Shown here one piece after another: positions 35,501 to 46,262 of a stretch of DNA of 64,000 nt. Location: assembly GCA_037693485.1 (NCBI GenBank), contig CM075353.1, positions 6,706,001-6,770,000 of the forward strand, in the 5' to 3' direction. A program made the position numbers and the translations under genes. Origin of the DNA: Kitagawia praeruptora (taxonomy: Eukaryota; Streptophyta; Magnoliopsida; Apiales; Apiaceae). Positions within the stretch are counted from its first letter, which is position 1; each line of letters opens with the position of its first letter. The notes below the pieces were generated by a model. It had not been told where the DNA came from and made no database searches. It worked only from the letters and a program-made list of their open reading frames with translations.

Positions 35501-35899
35501 CTTGGAGGAAGACTAGTTTCTTGGTTTAGTAAAAAGCAAAAGTCTATCTCTACATTAACTGCAGAAGCTGAGTACATTGCTGCTGGAAGCTGTTGTGCTC
35601 AGATCATGTGGATGAGAAATCAGCTAATGGACTATGGTTTGTCATTTTCAAAAATACCTATTTATTGTGATAACCAAAATGCTATTGCTATGACAGGAAA
35701 TCCAGTTCAACATTCTCTTACAAAGCACATCAGTATCAGGTATCACTTCATAAGAGAACAAGTACTGGAAGGGACAATTGAACTTCATTTTGTTCCTACT
35801 GATCAACAGTTAGCTGATATATTCACCAAGCCACTACCTGAGACTACTTTTACAAAGTTGGTGAATGAACTTGGAATGGTAAACTATGGCAGTACTTGA
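32600..35899 (+). pseudogene. Pol of the large copia (protease, integrase, RT, RNase H), broken
   Basis: One frame, preceded by TAG at 32597 and interrupted by TAG at 33614-33616 and 33740-33742. In order it shows the aspartic protease motif MDSGCSIHMTGD; the integrase zinc region (WHKKLSHLNF ... CDACQKAK); integrase core residues in HLDLFGPV, RSDNGTEF and QQNGVVERKNRT; a Ser/Asp-rich linker with two GGGGGAG stretches in the DNA; RT with YVDDIIFGST; and RNase H with CDNQNAIAM and KHISIRYHFIRE. The domain order is that of Ty1/copia. The 3' 686 codons (33839-35899) covering the linker, RT and RNase H are intact. All three TAG codons fit positions normally Gln, so each may be a C-to-T change. 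The frame ends in TGA at 35897-35899. Confidence 0.92.
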
Positions 35900-36347
35900 G
35901 AGAAAGAAGTCATCAGATACTGACGACTTGCAAATACTGACGGAAAGTCAATCCTGACAGTGGTCAATGTCGAATCCTGATGCGACGATTCGATCATCAG
36001 TATTATGATTCAGAATCTAAATGTCTTCGTTTTATCTCAATTTTCTGATACAAGCTATTGAACTCCTGATAATATGATCACTTTAATTAGTCCTCATATT
36101 TATTTCTCAGATAACATGATAAATCAGGAAAACATTGAATAGAATAGAGAAACTAAATTTTTCATTGATAATAAGAAAGAGATTACATTCAAAGATTACA
36201 TCTTTTTTGTTCTCTATCTACTAATCTATTCAACAGGAAATAAAAGACCAATCCACTCCATTGTTAGTAGCCATCCCAGATCCCATCATTGCCACTTTGT
36301 TTGGGTGGAAGTTGACAGGGATAAGGTTATTTTTGCTGACATATTCA
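35900..36347. other. Spacer after pol
   Basis: On + it begins with repeated ATACTGA/ATCCTGA words (35915-36010). On the - strand, 36130-36240 looks like a plant 3' UTR for the antisense ORF, with AATGAAAA and TGTAAT words. Confidence 0.5.
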
Positions 36348-36605
36348 TTAACAATGGTTGTTGGAGTTGGATGAGGATGCCTTAGATGAAAGCCATGCTA
36401 ATGTTGCTTGGAGGGCAGCATCGATGTCGATCACTTTTGCAGGTTTTTCCTTCTCGATTTCTTCGAGACCTGCATCCATCTGCAACCAGAGAGTTTCAAG
36501 TTGTCTTTCCCAGTCGAAAGCATCAAACTCTTCACGAGTATAGCTAAATATATCTCTTTTCTCTAAGAGATGGAGATTCTTCTTTTTGATTGTAAGGTTC
36601 GACAT
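36348..36605 (-). CDS. Antisense 85-codon ORF of unknown function
   Basis: ATG at 36605 in a good plant context (AACAATGTC). The product (MSNLTIKKKNLHLLEKRDIF..., short by design) is charged. An acidic middle part contains a possible helix around WERQLETLWLQMDAGLEEI, and the C-terminus is Ser/Asn-rich. No membrane segment or known motif. The upstream - strand has a TATA-like CTATTTAATC at 36685-36694 and a CT-rich leader, and downstream there are polyadenylation-like words, so the layout resembles a complete small transcription unit. It lies head to head with the extra ORF at 37116. It may be an element accessory gene or a captured host fragment. The real protein status is unproven. Confidence 0.5.
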   Translation of the reverse strand: MSNLTIKKKNLHLLEKRDIFSYTREEFDAFDWERQLETLWLQMDAGLEEIEKEKPAKVIDIDAALQATLAWLSSKASSSNSNNHC

Positions 36606-37115
36606 TGTTGTAAAATTTTGCTGTGAAGGGTTTTTCTTGCAAGAGAGAATGAAGGGTTAAGGAAGTAAGTGGACAAGTCTCTAAGATTAAATAGAGAAGG
36701 GTGGCACAAGAATATGAAACGATTCATATTTCTGGTGTAAGTACCAGGTATTATTTGATTGTGATGTTTTTAAATTTCTTTATTTAAAACAAAATTACCA
36801 TGTTTTATTCACAATCTTATTTCTCGAATAATACAAGCGCGTGTGTCTCACTCGATCATTACATATAGTTACAGGTGTAAGTCGTGACGCGTGCAATCAT
36901 CACCACTATCTCACGTAATTTGGTCCATTACTCCAGTATAAACGAATGGTTTACTGACACCTGTTTTTGAGAAATCATAAGTATTGTCCAAATATCAATT
37001 TAGTTCTCTAATTGATTTATTATTCTCAAAACCATCAGTAAAACATCGTTTCTCTATCTTTGCACTCTAAAACCCTAATTTCAAAATTAGCACAATTCTT
37101 GTGTTTGAAATTCCA
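36606..37115. promoter_or_regulatory. Possible divergent promoter between antisense ORF and extra ORF
   Basis: A 510-bp intergenic stretch between two head-to-head ATGs. Toward the - strand there is CTATTTAATC about 80-90 bases before the ATG, followed by a CT-rich leader. Toward the + strand there is an AT-rich box near 37015-37025, then CTCTAAAACCCTAATTTC, a typical plant 5' leader word. The centre (36835-36920) is rich in CGCG/ACGCGTG/TCACGT words resembling bZIP/G-box-type sites. Promoter activity is inferred only. Confidence 0.45.
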
Positions 37116-38198
37116 ATGGAGAATTCATCTTTCATGAACCGCAAGGTGGTAATCAATGGAGTTACTTTCAACACAAATAACTTCACTGCAGTTCTAGATC
37201 ATCAGGACTTGCCCAATGATTTCCACATTATTCAGGACTTTTTTGCCTCAGGCCCAATCAATTATGCTCTAACCCAACCTGCCAAGATATCTTTTAAGTC
37301 TGTAATGCAGGTTTGGAATACAAGTGTTTTTGGGAAAGGACTTACATCAAAAAAGCCTCAAATGAGCTTTGAGTATGATAATGTTACATACTATGTGACT
37401 CCTGAGATTGTCACTGAAGCCCTACACTTACCATCAATCATTGGTAAGCCAGTATTCAAAGTTCCTGATTCAAGACTCCTTGAGTATGTTGTAAGTTTGG
37501 GTTACAATGGAACGCCAAAGAAGTTTGGAGAGCTCTACAGGACAAAGCTTAAGAAGGAATGGAATTTCTTCTTTGACACTATCAGCAGATGTTTCTTGAA
37601 TAAAGTGTCAAATTTTGATGCTTTACCCACAGGTTCAGCCAAAATTGGGTATTCTCTAATTCATGATCTCTCATTTGATTATGGGTCTTTTATACTAAAG
37701 GCATTAAGTGAAAGAAAAGCAGATAAATGTGGTTATGTTTGCTTTCTTAGATTTTTCCAATTAATATTCTCTCACTTATGTCCTCATGCTGTTTTTGAGA
37801 ATGATACAATTTTGCCTATATGTAAAATCTCAGAAAACAATATAAAGAGTCTAATCAATTCTGATAAGGCAAATAAGTTTGATGGAACTCCATACATTCC
37901 TGATGAAGTATGGTCTCTTTTAAGAGAGAGAATGCCTATTAAATATGGCCCAGCAACTGGTGCTATGGGACAGGACCTTACACATCCTATTCCTGACACA
38001 AGCACACAACCTAAACACTCATCTAAACAATCAACCACCTCTGGTGTCTCACAAAAGGCATCAGTTGTAAAATCAAAGAAATTAGCTAGATCTGATGTGT
38101 CTGAGAGGCAATCAGGATCAAAGGATTTCTCCACTTCAACTCTCTCTCAAATGAAGTCACAAGGGGTGCACAAAGGATTCTTGAAACATCTGGTTTGA
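37116..38198 (+). pseudogene. Extra ORF downstream of pol, N-terminal part
   Basis: ATG at 37116 (MENSSFMNRKVVING); the frame is open for about 360 codons to TGA 38198. The first about 280 residues look like a folded domain with conserved-looking stretches (VWNTSVFGKGL, YYVTPEIVTEALHLP, KKEWNFFFDTISRCF, KIGYSLIHDLSFDYG), followed by a Ser/Thr/Lys-rich tail. I recall a similar domain in uncharacterised plant proteins derived from retroelements, but cannot name it. It occupies the place of the env-like ORF of SIRE elements, yet shows no signal peptide or membrane helix. The frame probably slips near 38150-38195 into the next segment, since the +2 frame is already open upstream of 38195. Confidence 0.62.
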
Positions 38199-40450
38199 AT
38201 AAAGAAACAGGAGTGAAGAGGAAAGTTGGTCAAAGAACTGTTTCTGATTCTGATTCTGATGATGACACAATGCCTATATCAGTCTTGATGAAGAATAAAG
38301 AGATTGATGTTGTTGATACTAGAGAAGTGACTGTCTCTGAAAAGCTGAAGAAAAGAAGAAGATTAATCAGCAAAGGCAAATTTGTTGATCACACAGAATT
38401 TCTGAATCTTACTGAAGCTATGGAAAGCAATCCTGATGTATCTATTAATCAGGATGGATCATCAGTTCCTGACGCTACTGCTAATCCTGACATTTCTACT
38501 CCTGATAATTCACCTGTGAAGACAGTTGAGATCTCTGATTCTCCAGCACCTGCATCTCCAAAGCGAAGAATTATTGAGGTGTCTGTTGATCAAGTAAATA
38601 CTATTGCTGCTCAGTTGGGTCTCAAACCTTCACCACTTGAAAAGAAAACTGCTGAAGCAAACGTGTTTCATAGACAAAAGAAACAGAGGACTACTATGTC
38701 ACCTCTGAAAGGATCAAGCCCACAAGAACCTGAATTTCAAAGGAGTTCAGAAGCTATTGCAGATCCAGTCACACAAGAACCACCTACTCAAAGTGTAGGT
38801 GCAGACATATCTGAAGGAATAGTCACACAAGAATCACTTTCTCAAAGGGAAGGTGAAGACAAGAATATTCCTGCCCCACAAGAACCATCTTCTCAAAGTG
38901 AAGATGCTGGCAAAATCACATCAGCAGAGGAGTTTCTTGACAATGCTCAAGGGGCTTCTGAAATTGAAATTGAACTAGCTAGAAGTCTGGCAGATAAAGC
39001 TACTCATGAATTGCACATTGCTGAATGTGATAAAGTGATCGCTGACACTGCATTTGAGGGAAGCACACAAGAACCTTTGACTCAAACTGTTGAAGAAGCT
39101 TCTCAACCTCAGACTACACAAGAACCATCAGTAGATAATACTGATGCAAGTCATGCTATAGTTGCAGTGGTCGATCCTGATGTAAGTACTACTGATCCAC
39201 TTATTCCATTGCTTATTAAGCCAATTTCTGCAAGGCCAATGGATTCTTTAACTACTTCGTCAGGTAACATCTCTATCTCTACTTCCTTTACTACTGATAG
39301 TATGATTACAGATAGACCTGATAAAAGGGATACCTCTATTTGTATGACTTCAGACCACTCTTCTCAGCCACCTCTTATTTCTTCACATTTAAAGAGTCAG
39401 AGCCTTTCTTGTGAGATTGAGAGTGAACATTTAGAGAAAAAGAAGAGTGATGAGAGGCAGTCTCCTGAACTGGCAAAAGGAGAGGTAGAACAGAGTGAGA
39501 AGTTGTTAACTTCTAGTGATGTAGAAGTTGCTATTGACAGTAACTTAGGTAACATTGTGAGAAGTGATGAGATCACTTTAAAAGAAATGAGAGATTTAGG
39601 AAATGTTAATAATTTGTCTGCAGGACATCAGGATTCACCAGCTGTATCTACTGGTGATTTGAAAATGAAAGGTGTTATGTATCCTGATGATAATGTTGAT
39701 GATAAACTTCCTGAGGCTGGTGGTAGCTCAGATGATGATGATGATGATCATGCTAATGCTAATCCTGAGACAATTCAGATGCAGGCAGCAATAAAAGCAA
39801 GTCTTCTTTTTACTTATGGGTCTTCGAGTAGGTACATGCAGTCTGTTACTCAAGAAGAATTCAGAGGGGAGTATAGTTCCATTCTTCCTCCTGATACTCG
39901 AGCTGCAAGGGGATACGAATGGGATACTGAATGGAATCAGCCGAATGCTGAGATGAATTTTCAAAATGCTCTTTTTCATTCTTGTCATATTGCCACGAGG
40001 ATGCCTACTCCTGAACTCAAGGCTCTTCTCAAAACAAATGCTCTTCTAGCAAAGGGATTGAAGAGTGAGATTGACTCTATGAAGGCTGTTTCTGATAAAT
40101 TTCAAGCGGGTATTCAAACATCTGTTTCTATATCTGCTACTGCTTCTCAAGCACGTCTTCTTGCTGATGATATTAAAGCACTTGACAAGAAAATGGATTT
40201 CAGAATGACTGTCTTGGAATCAAAAGTTGATAATATTGATGAAACCCTCAAGCTTATCTTGTCTTTCTTCATTGAAGAAGATGCTGATGTTAAAAAGGGG
40301 GAGAAGATAGTCAAAACAAAATGCTCACCTAATCCAGTGGTACAAAAGGATGATGATAATTCTGGAAATGATGGTGGTGTTAAGTCACATAAAGTTGAAA
40401 CATCTGATGCTGCTTTAGTAATAAAGAGATCTAATACCCAAACTAGGTAG
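38195..40450 (+). pseudogene. Extra ORF downstream of pol, central part
   Basis: About 750 codons open in the frame two positions on from the preceding ORF. There is no good ATG at its start, which supports a frameshift rather than a separate gene. It is acidic and probably disordered, with Pro-Asp dipeptides (NPD, VPD, TPD) and six (T/P)QEP/QES repeats at about 38730-39130, then a DDDDDD run (near 39740). A more ordered C-terminal region follows with a predicted coiled coil (ALDKKMDFRMTVLESKVDNI). It ends at TAG 40448-40450, but the same frame stays open beyond, so the stop looks like a point mutation. Confidence 0.6.
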
Positions 40451-40483
40451 TCAACTCATGTTTCTAGATCTGGTAAGAAGATA

Positions 40484-42310
40484 GTGACAACAATGGTGCA
40501 ATCTCAGAATCCAAAAGAAGAACAGTTTGTGACACCTGGTCAAATTCTGTCAACCATTCCTGAGGATGATGTGTATGTGGAACAGGATGAAGATGCTGCT
40601 AATCTGTTTCATGAACTTGACACTGGGGATGGTCGTGTTCTTAAACTTTTTCATAAAGATAAAAGAGTTCAACAGTATCATGCTGAGAAGGCACTTATCT
40701 TATCTACTGGAGAGAATCCAAACATGACTACTGATGAGTTCTTAGAAGAACAGAGCAGGATTTTTGGAGAGATTGCAAAACAAAATGAAGCACCTGCTGC
40801 AAGAAGAGGAAGAGGCAGAGGAGGAAGATACAGGAGTAGAGGAAGATTATCTGCTCAAACAAGTACAAGGCAAACAAGATCTAGTGGAATCAAATTAAAA
40901 GATGTTTCTGAAAATGAAAAGAAGAAAACTTCACTATCTCTTGCATTAACTCCAGACAACAGATTCAATGCTCCTGAAGAAATTGAAGAGGAGATATTGC
41001 CTTTAAAAAGAAAGAGTAAGGTTGTTGTTCAATCTACTGCATCTAATAAGAAGTCAGTCTTTAGTTCAATTCCTGATGTTGTCTCTGATTCTGAAGAAGC
41101 TGAAATTTTAAAAGAACTTAAGATTATGATTCTTAAGGTTGTGGTTGAATTTCACAATATGGAAGTTGTTGAAGATACACTGAAGTATGAGCAAGAGAAC
41201 TTCAGAAGATTTGAAAGAGAAAGAGAAATCAGAGCTAAAGCCAGAAAAGCAGAAAGGATAACAACCAGAGATTACTTGAGAAATGTTTATAGATCAGACA
41301 GGAGTTTATGGTATGATAAAGATAAATCTGTTCCTGAACATCAGCAGGATTATCCAACAGATGAGAAGAAGAAGAGTAAGAAAAAGGAGAAGAGTAAGTG
41401 TGATTATAGGAAACCGATTGTTTTCAAATCTGCAGGACTGATAACAGAGTCTTCTTTGATTAATGAATCTTTATCGATTGTTAAATCAAAGTCTACTACA
41501 TTTGTTGCTGAAAATCCACCGAAATGGGTAAGTATGCAATCTAGTTTGAAAGGATTGGAACCTGGAACAAGAGGAGGAATTGGGTATAGTCATGCACATA
41601 TTATTTTCATTGGACAAACTGATCAACATGCTCTAGTTGACAAGATTGGTGATGAATTAACTGTTGATCATCTCTGGAAACTTGAAGCTGTTGCTATCAT
41701 TGCTGATTGTCATGCTGATGCAAAGAAAATAGAAAAGATGTTGTACTTCATGAAAGATAGAAGTGTAAAGAAGATTTCTATTCATGAGTTGTTGTGCAAA
41801 TCTGCAAAAGAACTGAAATATGTTCTGTATCTTCTCAGAAGTAAAAGAATCAATGTTAAAGAAAGAGAAGTTTACTACAATTGGTTTGTTATGATTTACA
41901 GGAAAATTAGACAGAGATTTATGGATGGAGGAACGAGGTATGATGGCAATTATATTCCTATGTACTTAAATTTAAGAGACATAGAGGTTGAAATGAAGAA
42001 AGGTACTGCTGTTAGAGAAGTGTATCTAGGCATGGAACAACTGTCTCTAAATCCAGATGGAAAGGAAATTGCTTATGTGTTGTTAGGTGATTTAGATCTT
42101 CCAAGAAGCTCAATTCAGAATCTCAGAGCAGCTATCTATCAGATTAATGAGGAAGATGAAGAACTCAAAAATCTGAATAAGAAACTGATTCAAATTCTTG
42201 AAAGCAAGGAAGAAGAATTGATATCTGATTTCTTGAAGATGAATCTTTTTTATCAAAGAATTTCTGAAACTGTTCCTGATGATTTTTGTAAGAACCCAAA
42301 ATTTCGGTAG
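40484..42310 (+). pseudogene. Extra ORF downstream of pol, C-terminal part
   Basis: Same frame as the central part, separated only by the TAG at 40448. It shows an Arg/Gly-rich box (ARRGRGRGGRYRSRGR, near 40800-40850), which suggests RNA binding, then a Lys-rich segment and a helical C-terminal region rich in Glu/Leu/Lys. No membrane segment. The last seven codons and the stop (42290-42310) are contributed by the inserted gypsy LTR. Removing that element places a TAG (55829-55831) directly after ...VPDDF, so the original end is two codons after 42280. Confidence 0.62.
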
Positions 42311-43475
42311 AATTAAAACTTTTCCTATTATGATGAAGTGCATCAATGAATAGTGATTTTGAGGATTAAGAAAAATTTTCATGCCACCTATGTACGAGAC
42401 GTAATGTGGATATTCCGAAGTTATACTAGTAATCTACGGAGTAAATAAGTGTATGTAAATGCGATCGGAATTCAGAAATTCCAAATTCTATTTTCGTGTA
42501 ATATTTGACCGAGTAGTGAATTATATATCAGTAATATCAAGAAATGAGATATTTAATTTGAGGAATTGAGGAGTTAATATTTTGGAATTTTATTATAAGT
42601 GATTTGAGAATTTGGAACGAAAACCACTGAGGAAGTGAAACAAACGTTCTAAAAACCGCTGAAACTTTACAACGAGATTAAGCGATCAAGCGAGCGAATC
42701 ATGAATTGAGAATAGTAAATATTAGAAGTCCAAGGAAGGATATATTATGAGAGGAAAATGGAATTGAGAATAAAATCCTAGAGTTAAAGGAAATGAGAAC
42801 AATTGAGAAACCGCGAGAATTTTTTCTGAGATAAAGAGAAAATACAAAGAAAATTGGACACAACGATTGTTTGAGGTATTGGGCCACACTATTACAATGA
42901 AGTGCAACATATAAGTTGTAACATATTGATTTAGTAAATATACAAGAAGGGAAGCCCCTTGGTGCAAATAAGAAAAGGAAGGAAGGACTTGGAAACAATA
43001 TGTATAAAGTAAGGGACTTGCTTGCAATTATGGATGGATAAAGGTAATCCAAATGAACCAATGAGGAGATGACACCACATGGCAAGAAGATAAGATGCAT
43101 CCAAGTGAAAATATCAAGCATTATTGATCACTTTATCACTTTAAATAAAACAAAACAAACACCAAATACTCCATTCTGCCCAGAAGGAAAGGAGCTCACT
43201 AAAACGGGCCTAGAGACTTCATTACTCAATGAAATATTTTGTTCTTTATATGGTTAGAAATCTGTGAAGACGCTCTAAAACTTTCATTCAGGAGCCTCAA
43301 CCAGGAAACGAGTGCAAGGGCTTCGTTTTGGCTGATCTTTGGGGCGTGTTTTTCCAGTCAGGAAACTCACTTCCATGTTCTTGATTTCTTTGGTGAGATT
43401 GAAGATGGTGAGCATAGAGTAAGGCTTCCCCAAGGTTAAACAAGCTTGTTTGAGATTGTAAGAACATCAAGAAGG

Positions 43476-43483
43476 TATAAAAA
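43476..43483 (+). promoter_or_regulatory. LTR TATA box of the gypsy element
   Basis: TATAAAAA followed by CCCTAACCCC, a typical plant start region, about 1.19 kb into the LTR. Repeated at 53052-53059. Confidence 0.65.
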
Positions 43484-44592
43484 CCCTAACCCCTCTTGGC
43501 CATGTAGTAATTGTGATGTTTAATGTTAGATCCATGGTTATTAGTGTGAATCTTGGACATATAAGTTATGGATGATGTAGACCTTGAGTTTAAGTGTTGT
43601 GGTTGTGATTTTTAGGCTTGTGGTTAGTGTATGTATCTCCATGTACGTTATAAAGTATGATCTTGGTGATTTAGATGTTGGTTGTGATGTGGATGTAAGA
43701 TTCTTGGTTGGTTTAGTGATATAAACATGCTGAGTTTTTCCCAGGAACTTGTACTGTCTTGTAGGAGGGTTTTTAACCCCCAAATCTTGTCCCCTGAAGT
43801 CCTAATGTATATTGTTGGAAAGGTATTTGAATATAGGTTCCAGAAATATAAGGTTCATGACTAGGTGATGTATAGATTTTGAGTTATGGCCTGAGAAGTG
43901 AAATGTGTTTCTGGATTCCGGACTGCACTAAGTGGTCCCCTTGTGAACCTTGTTTGAACCCCTAAAAATTTATGTAGGATCATGGAAAAATTAGAGAAAC
44001 TAGTAAATGCAGTGGGGAAGGCTACCCAAAAAGATTTGGATTAAACTATGTATTTTTCAATTTTATAAAAATGTTGAAGTAAATTCCGCGTAAGTGAAAA
44101 ACCACTTAGAAGATTAGTTTAAAGTAGTTTTAAGAGTATTCACTTGAGTTTCGAGTTTGAGGAATAGATTTGAGTCGAATGGGTAACGAAAGTGATAATG
44201 TGACGACATGGTCATATGAGAGGGTTAGTGGTCACAAGTGGAGTCGTTAAGTTGGTCTTACGATTTTTAAAACCTTATGATTAAGTAGCGTTGTTAAGGT
44301 ACTAACGTACAAATATTGATTATGTATAGATTTCCATTCCACTTCGCGAGCCGACCACCCCAACCTCACCAAGGCAAGTTTTCCAACCCTAAGTATTTAT
44401 TTTCAAAAGATTATATTTTTGATTTTACCTTTGCAAGTTTACTTTTCAAAACTTATATATAAGGATTTTCACTGTTGTGTTTATAGCTTCCAAACGTATT
44501 ATATGCTTATGCTTTACGAGATTATGTTGAAGTTTGAGATATATGCATATGTGAATGTACACCCTTGAACTTAGAATGAAAGTATTTTCTTT

Positions 44593-44703
44593 GGACAACG
44601 ACTCTAGCAATAGAGGTCGTAGCGGTCCAAATATACTATTGACCGGGGAGCGGTATATTGTTGTATCGTGATTAAATTGTGAAAACCCGAAGAGTCATTC
44701 GGG
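44593..44703 (+). other. Three consecutive hairpins in the gypsy LTR
   Basis: GGAC-ACGAC pairs with GTCGT-GGTCC (44593-44628); CAAATATAC with GTATATTG (44628-44660); CCCGAA with TTCGGG around a 6-base loop (44686-44703). The set is repeated in the 3' LTR at about 54169-54279. Confidence 0.7.
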
Positions 44704-45156
44704 AAGTACCGTATACCTAAGTAATTATTTTTTTTACGTTGTTAAAAATACTCAAAAATATCTATCTTGGATTAAAAGATTATTTTAATTAAATAATTAT
44801 TTTATTAATTGTTTATATTAAATCTCAAAATATTATTTATTAATTATCGTTCATTATTTTAAAGACAAAACTAATCCAAGATACCTTTAGCATTTTCAAA
44901 CTCGAACTCTTTCCCACCCAAAACATTTTCGAAAACCCCCGGTCAGGTTTTGCTTCTTGTACGTTTTTCAAGAATTATCGGTCGACTGAGGTCGAAATTA
45001 AACTACTCGAATTTTCTATCAAAATGATTTTTGAAAAGAAAAGAAAAAGGGGACTCTGGCAGGTGTGGGAATCGTTGACGAACGATTCCCGGGATGTGTA
45101 AGCAGCCGTGAGCCAGGCGGTCCATCAATTATTATTCCGGCCCAGGTGTTGCCGAA

Positions 45157-45240
45157 GGATGATTACGGATGTAGTTTTCATCGAGGGTGATTACGGATGT
45201 AGTTTTCACCCAAGGGTAGTTACGGATGTAGTTTCTATCC
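45157..45240 (+). repeat. Short tandem repeat in the gypsy LTR
   Basis: Three units of about 30 bp built on TTACGGATGTAGTTT, repeated at about 54733-54816 in the 3' LTR. Confidence 0.85.
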
Positions 45241-46251
45241 TTCTACTAGTAGAGAAGACCCGCAGATTGTTGGACTTGGTTGTGGCGACTGATCATCGTC
45301 AATCCTTGTCAGGTTTTTATGTTTTCTTCCAGTCCCATCCTCCACTTTGGAAAAATACTCAAACACTGCTTCTTGGGCCTAAGTGCCAAGTTGCCGATAG
45401 TGTGGTTTTTGATAAGAAAAATATTGACATAGTGCAGTATCTAGAACTGCAAGATTTTCTATAAAGATTGGCACGTGTTAGTGCACTCTTGCAATTATTC
45501 CAAAGAATGAAATGTTTTTGAATGAGAAACCTTCTAAGCTAATGGAAGGAAAGAGGTTTTTCAATAATGTATTCCATGTACAGTATGTTAACCTTAGAGT
45601 GTTTTGCCGAAAATGATATACTCGTATGTATATATATTTTCAAACTTGAGATATATTGAAATGGGAACCTTATAAAGGATTCATATGTTATTCTTAAAGC
45701 TCCTTAGCGAGTATAAATGTTTTATTCAAACTCGGACATATGTATTGTTGAATTATGTTTTGAAATCTGAGATATATACCCATACAGTTGGGAACGTTTT
45801 CGAAATGAACCACATTATTATTTTTCAAAACGGCGAACTTGCTGAGCATTATGTAGCTCATTCTTGCTTTATAAAAACTTTTCAGAAAGAGAAGAATTTG
45901 GTCAGTTAACTCCGCACCAGCAGAAGAAGAGTAGAAGATTTACACCGAGATGATTTAGTCCCGGATAAATACTACAGAGTAAGTCTGATAGGTTTTCAAC
46001 TGTAATAGTAAGACTCGTCTTCAAGTGTAGTTATATAAGTGGAAGTGCGTAAGATTCCGGATTGTACAGATGATTTGTAATACTTAGTGTTACTTTTGAT
46101 TATCGTTTCTGAGGCTCTAACTTGTATGTGCGTAAGATTGAGGTCTGGATTGATGTATTGTTGAGTTGTAAAGTTAATACAGGTAGGATATGGTTGGATG
46201 GTGATGTGACGACCTGAATCTCTGACCTCGGATTTGGGGGCGTCACAGAAA

Positions 46252-46262
46252 TGGTATCAGAG
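46252..46262 (+). other. Primer-binding site of the gypsy element, tRNA-Met type
   Basis: TGGTATCAGAG four bases after the 5' LTR; it pairs with initiator tRNA-Met. Confidence 0.8.

Larger units (their letters stand above)
42287..46247 (+). repeat. 5' LTR of the gypsy element
   Basis: TGTAAGAACCC...GGGGGCGTCACA, exactly as long as 51863-55823. It contains a TATA box, a set of hairpins and a short tandem repeat, annotated separately. ORFs of 60-140 codons inside are identical in both LTRs simply because LTRs are copies. Confidence 0.96.

Noticed and set aside
42699..43121. 140-codon hydrophobic - strand ORF in the gypsy LTR (also 52275-52697), possible membrane protein
   Set aside because: Antisense in an A-rich LTR, which yields Phe/Ile/Leu-rich chance frames; no start context or relatives seen.
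45108..45464. 118-codon ORF in the gypsy LTR, identical at 54684-55040
   Set aside because: Both copies are LTR sequence; it spans a short tandem repeat and has no recognised domain.
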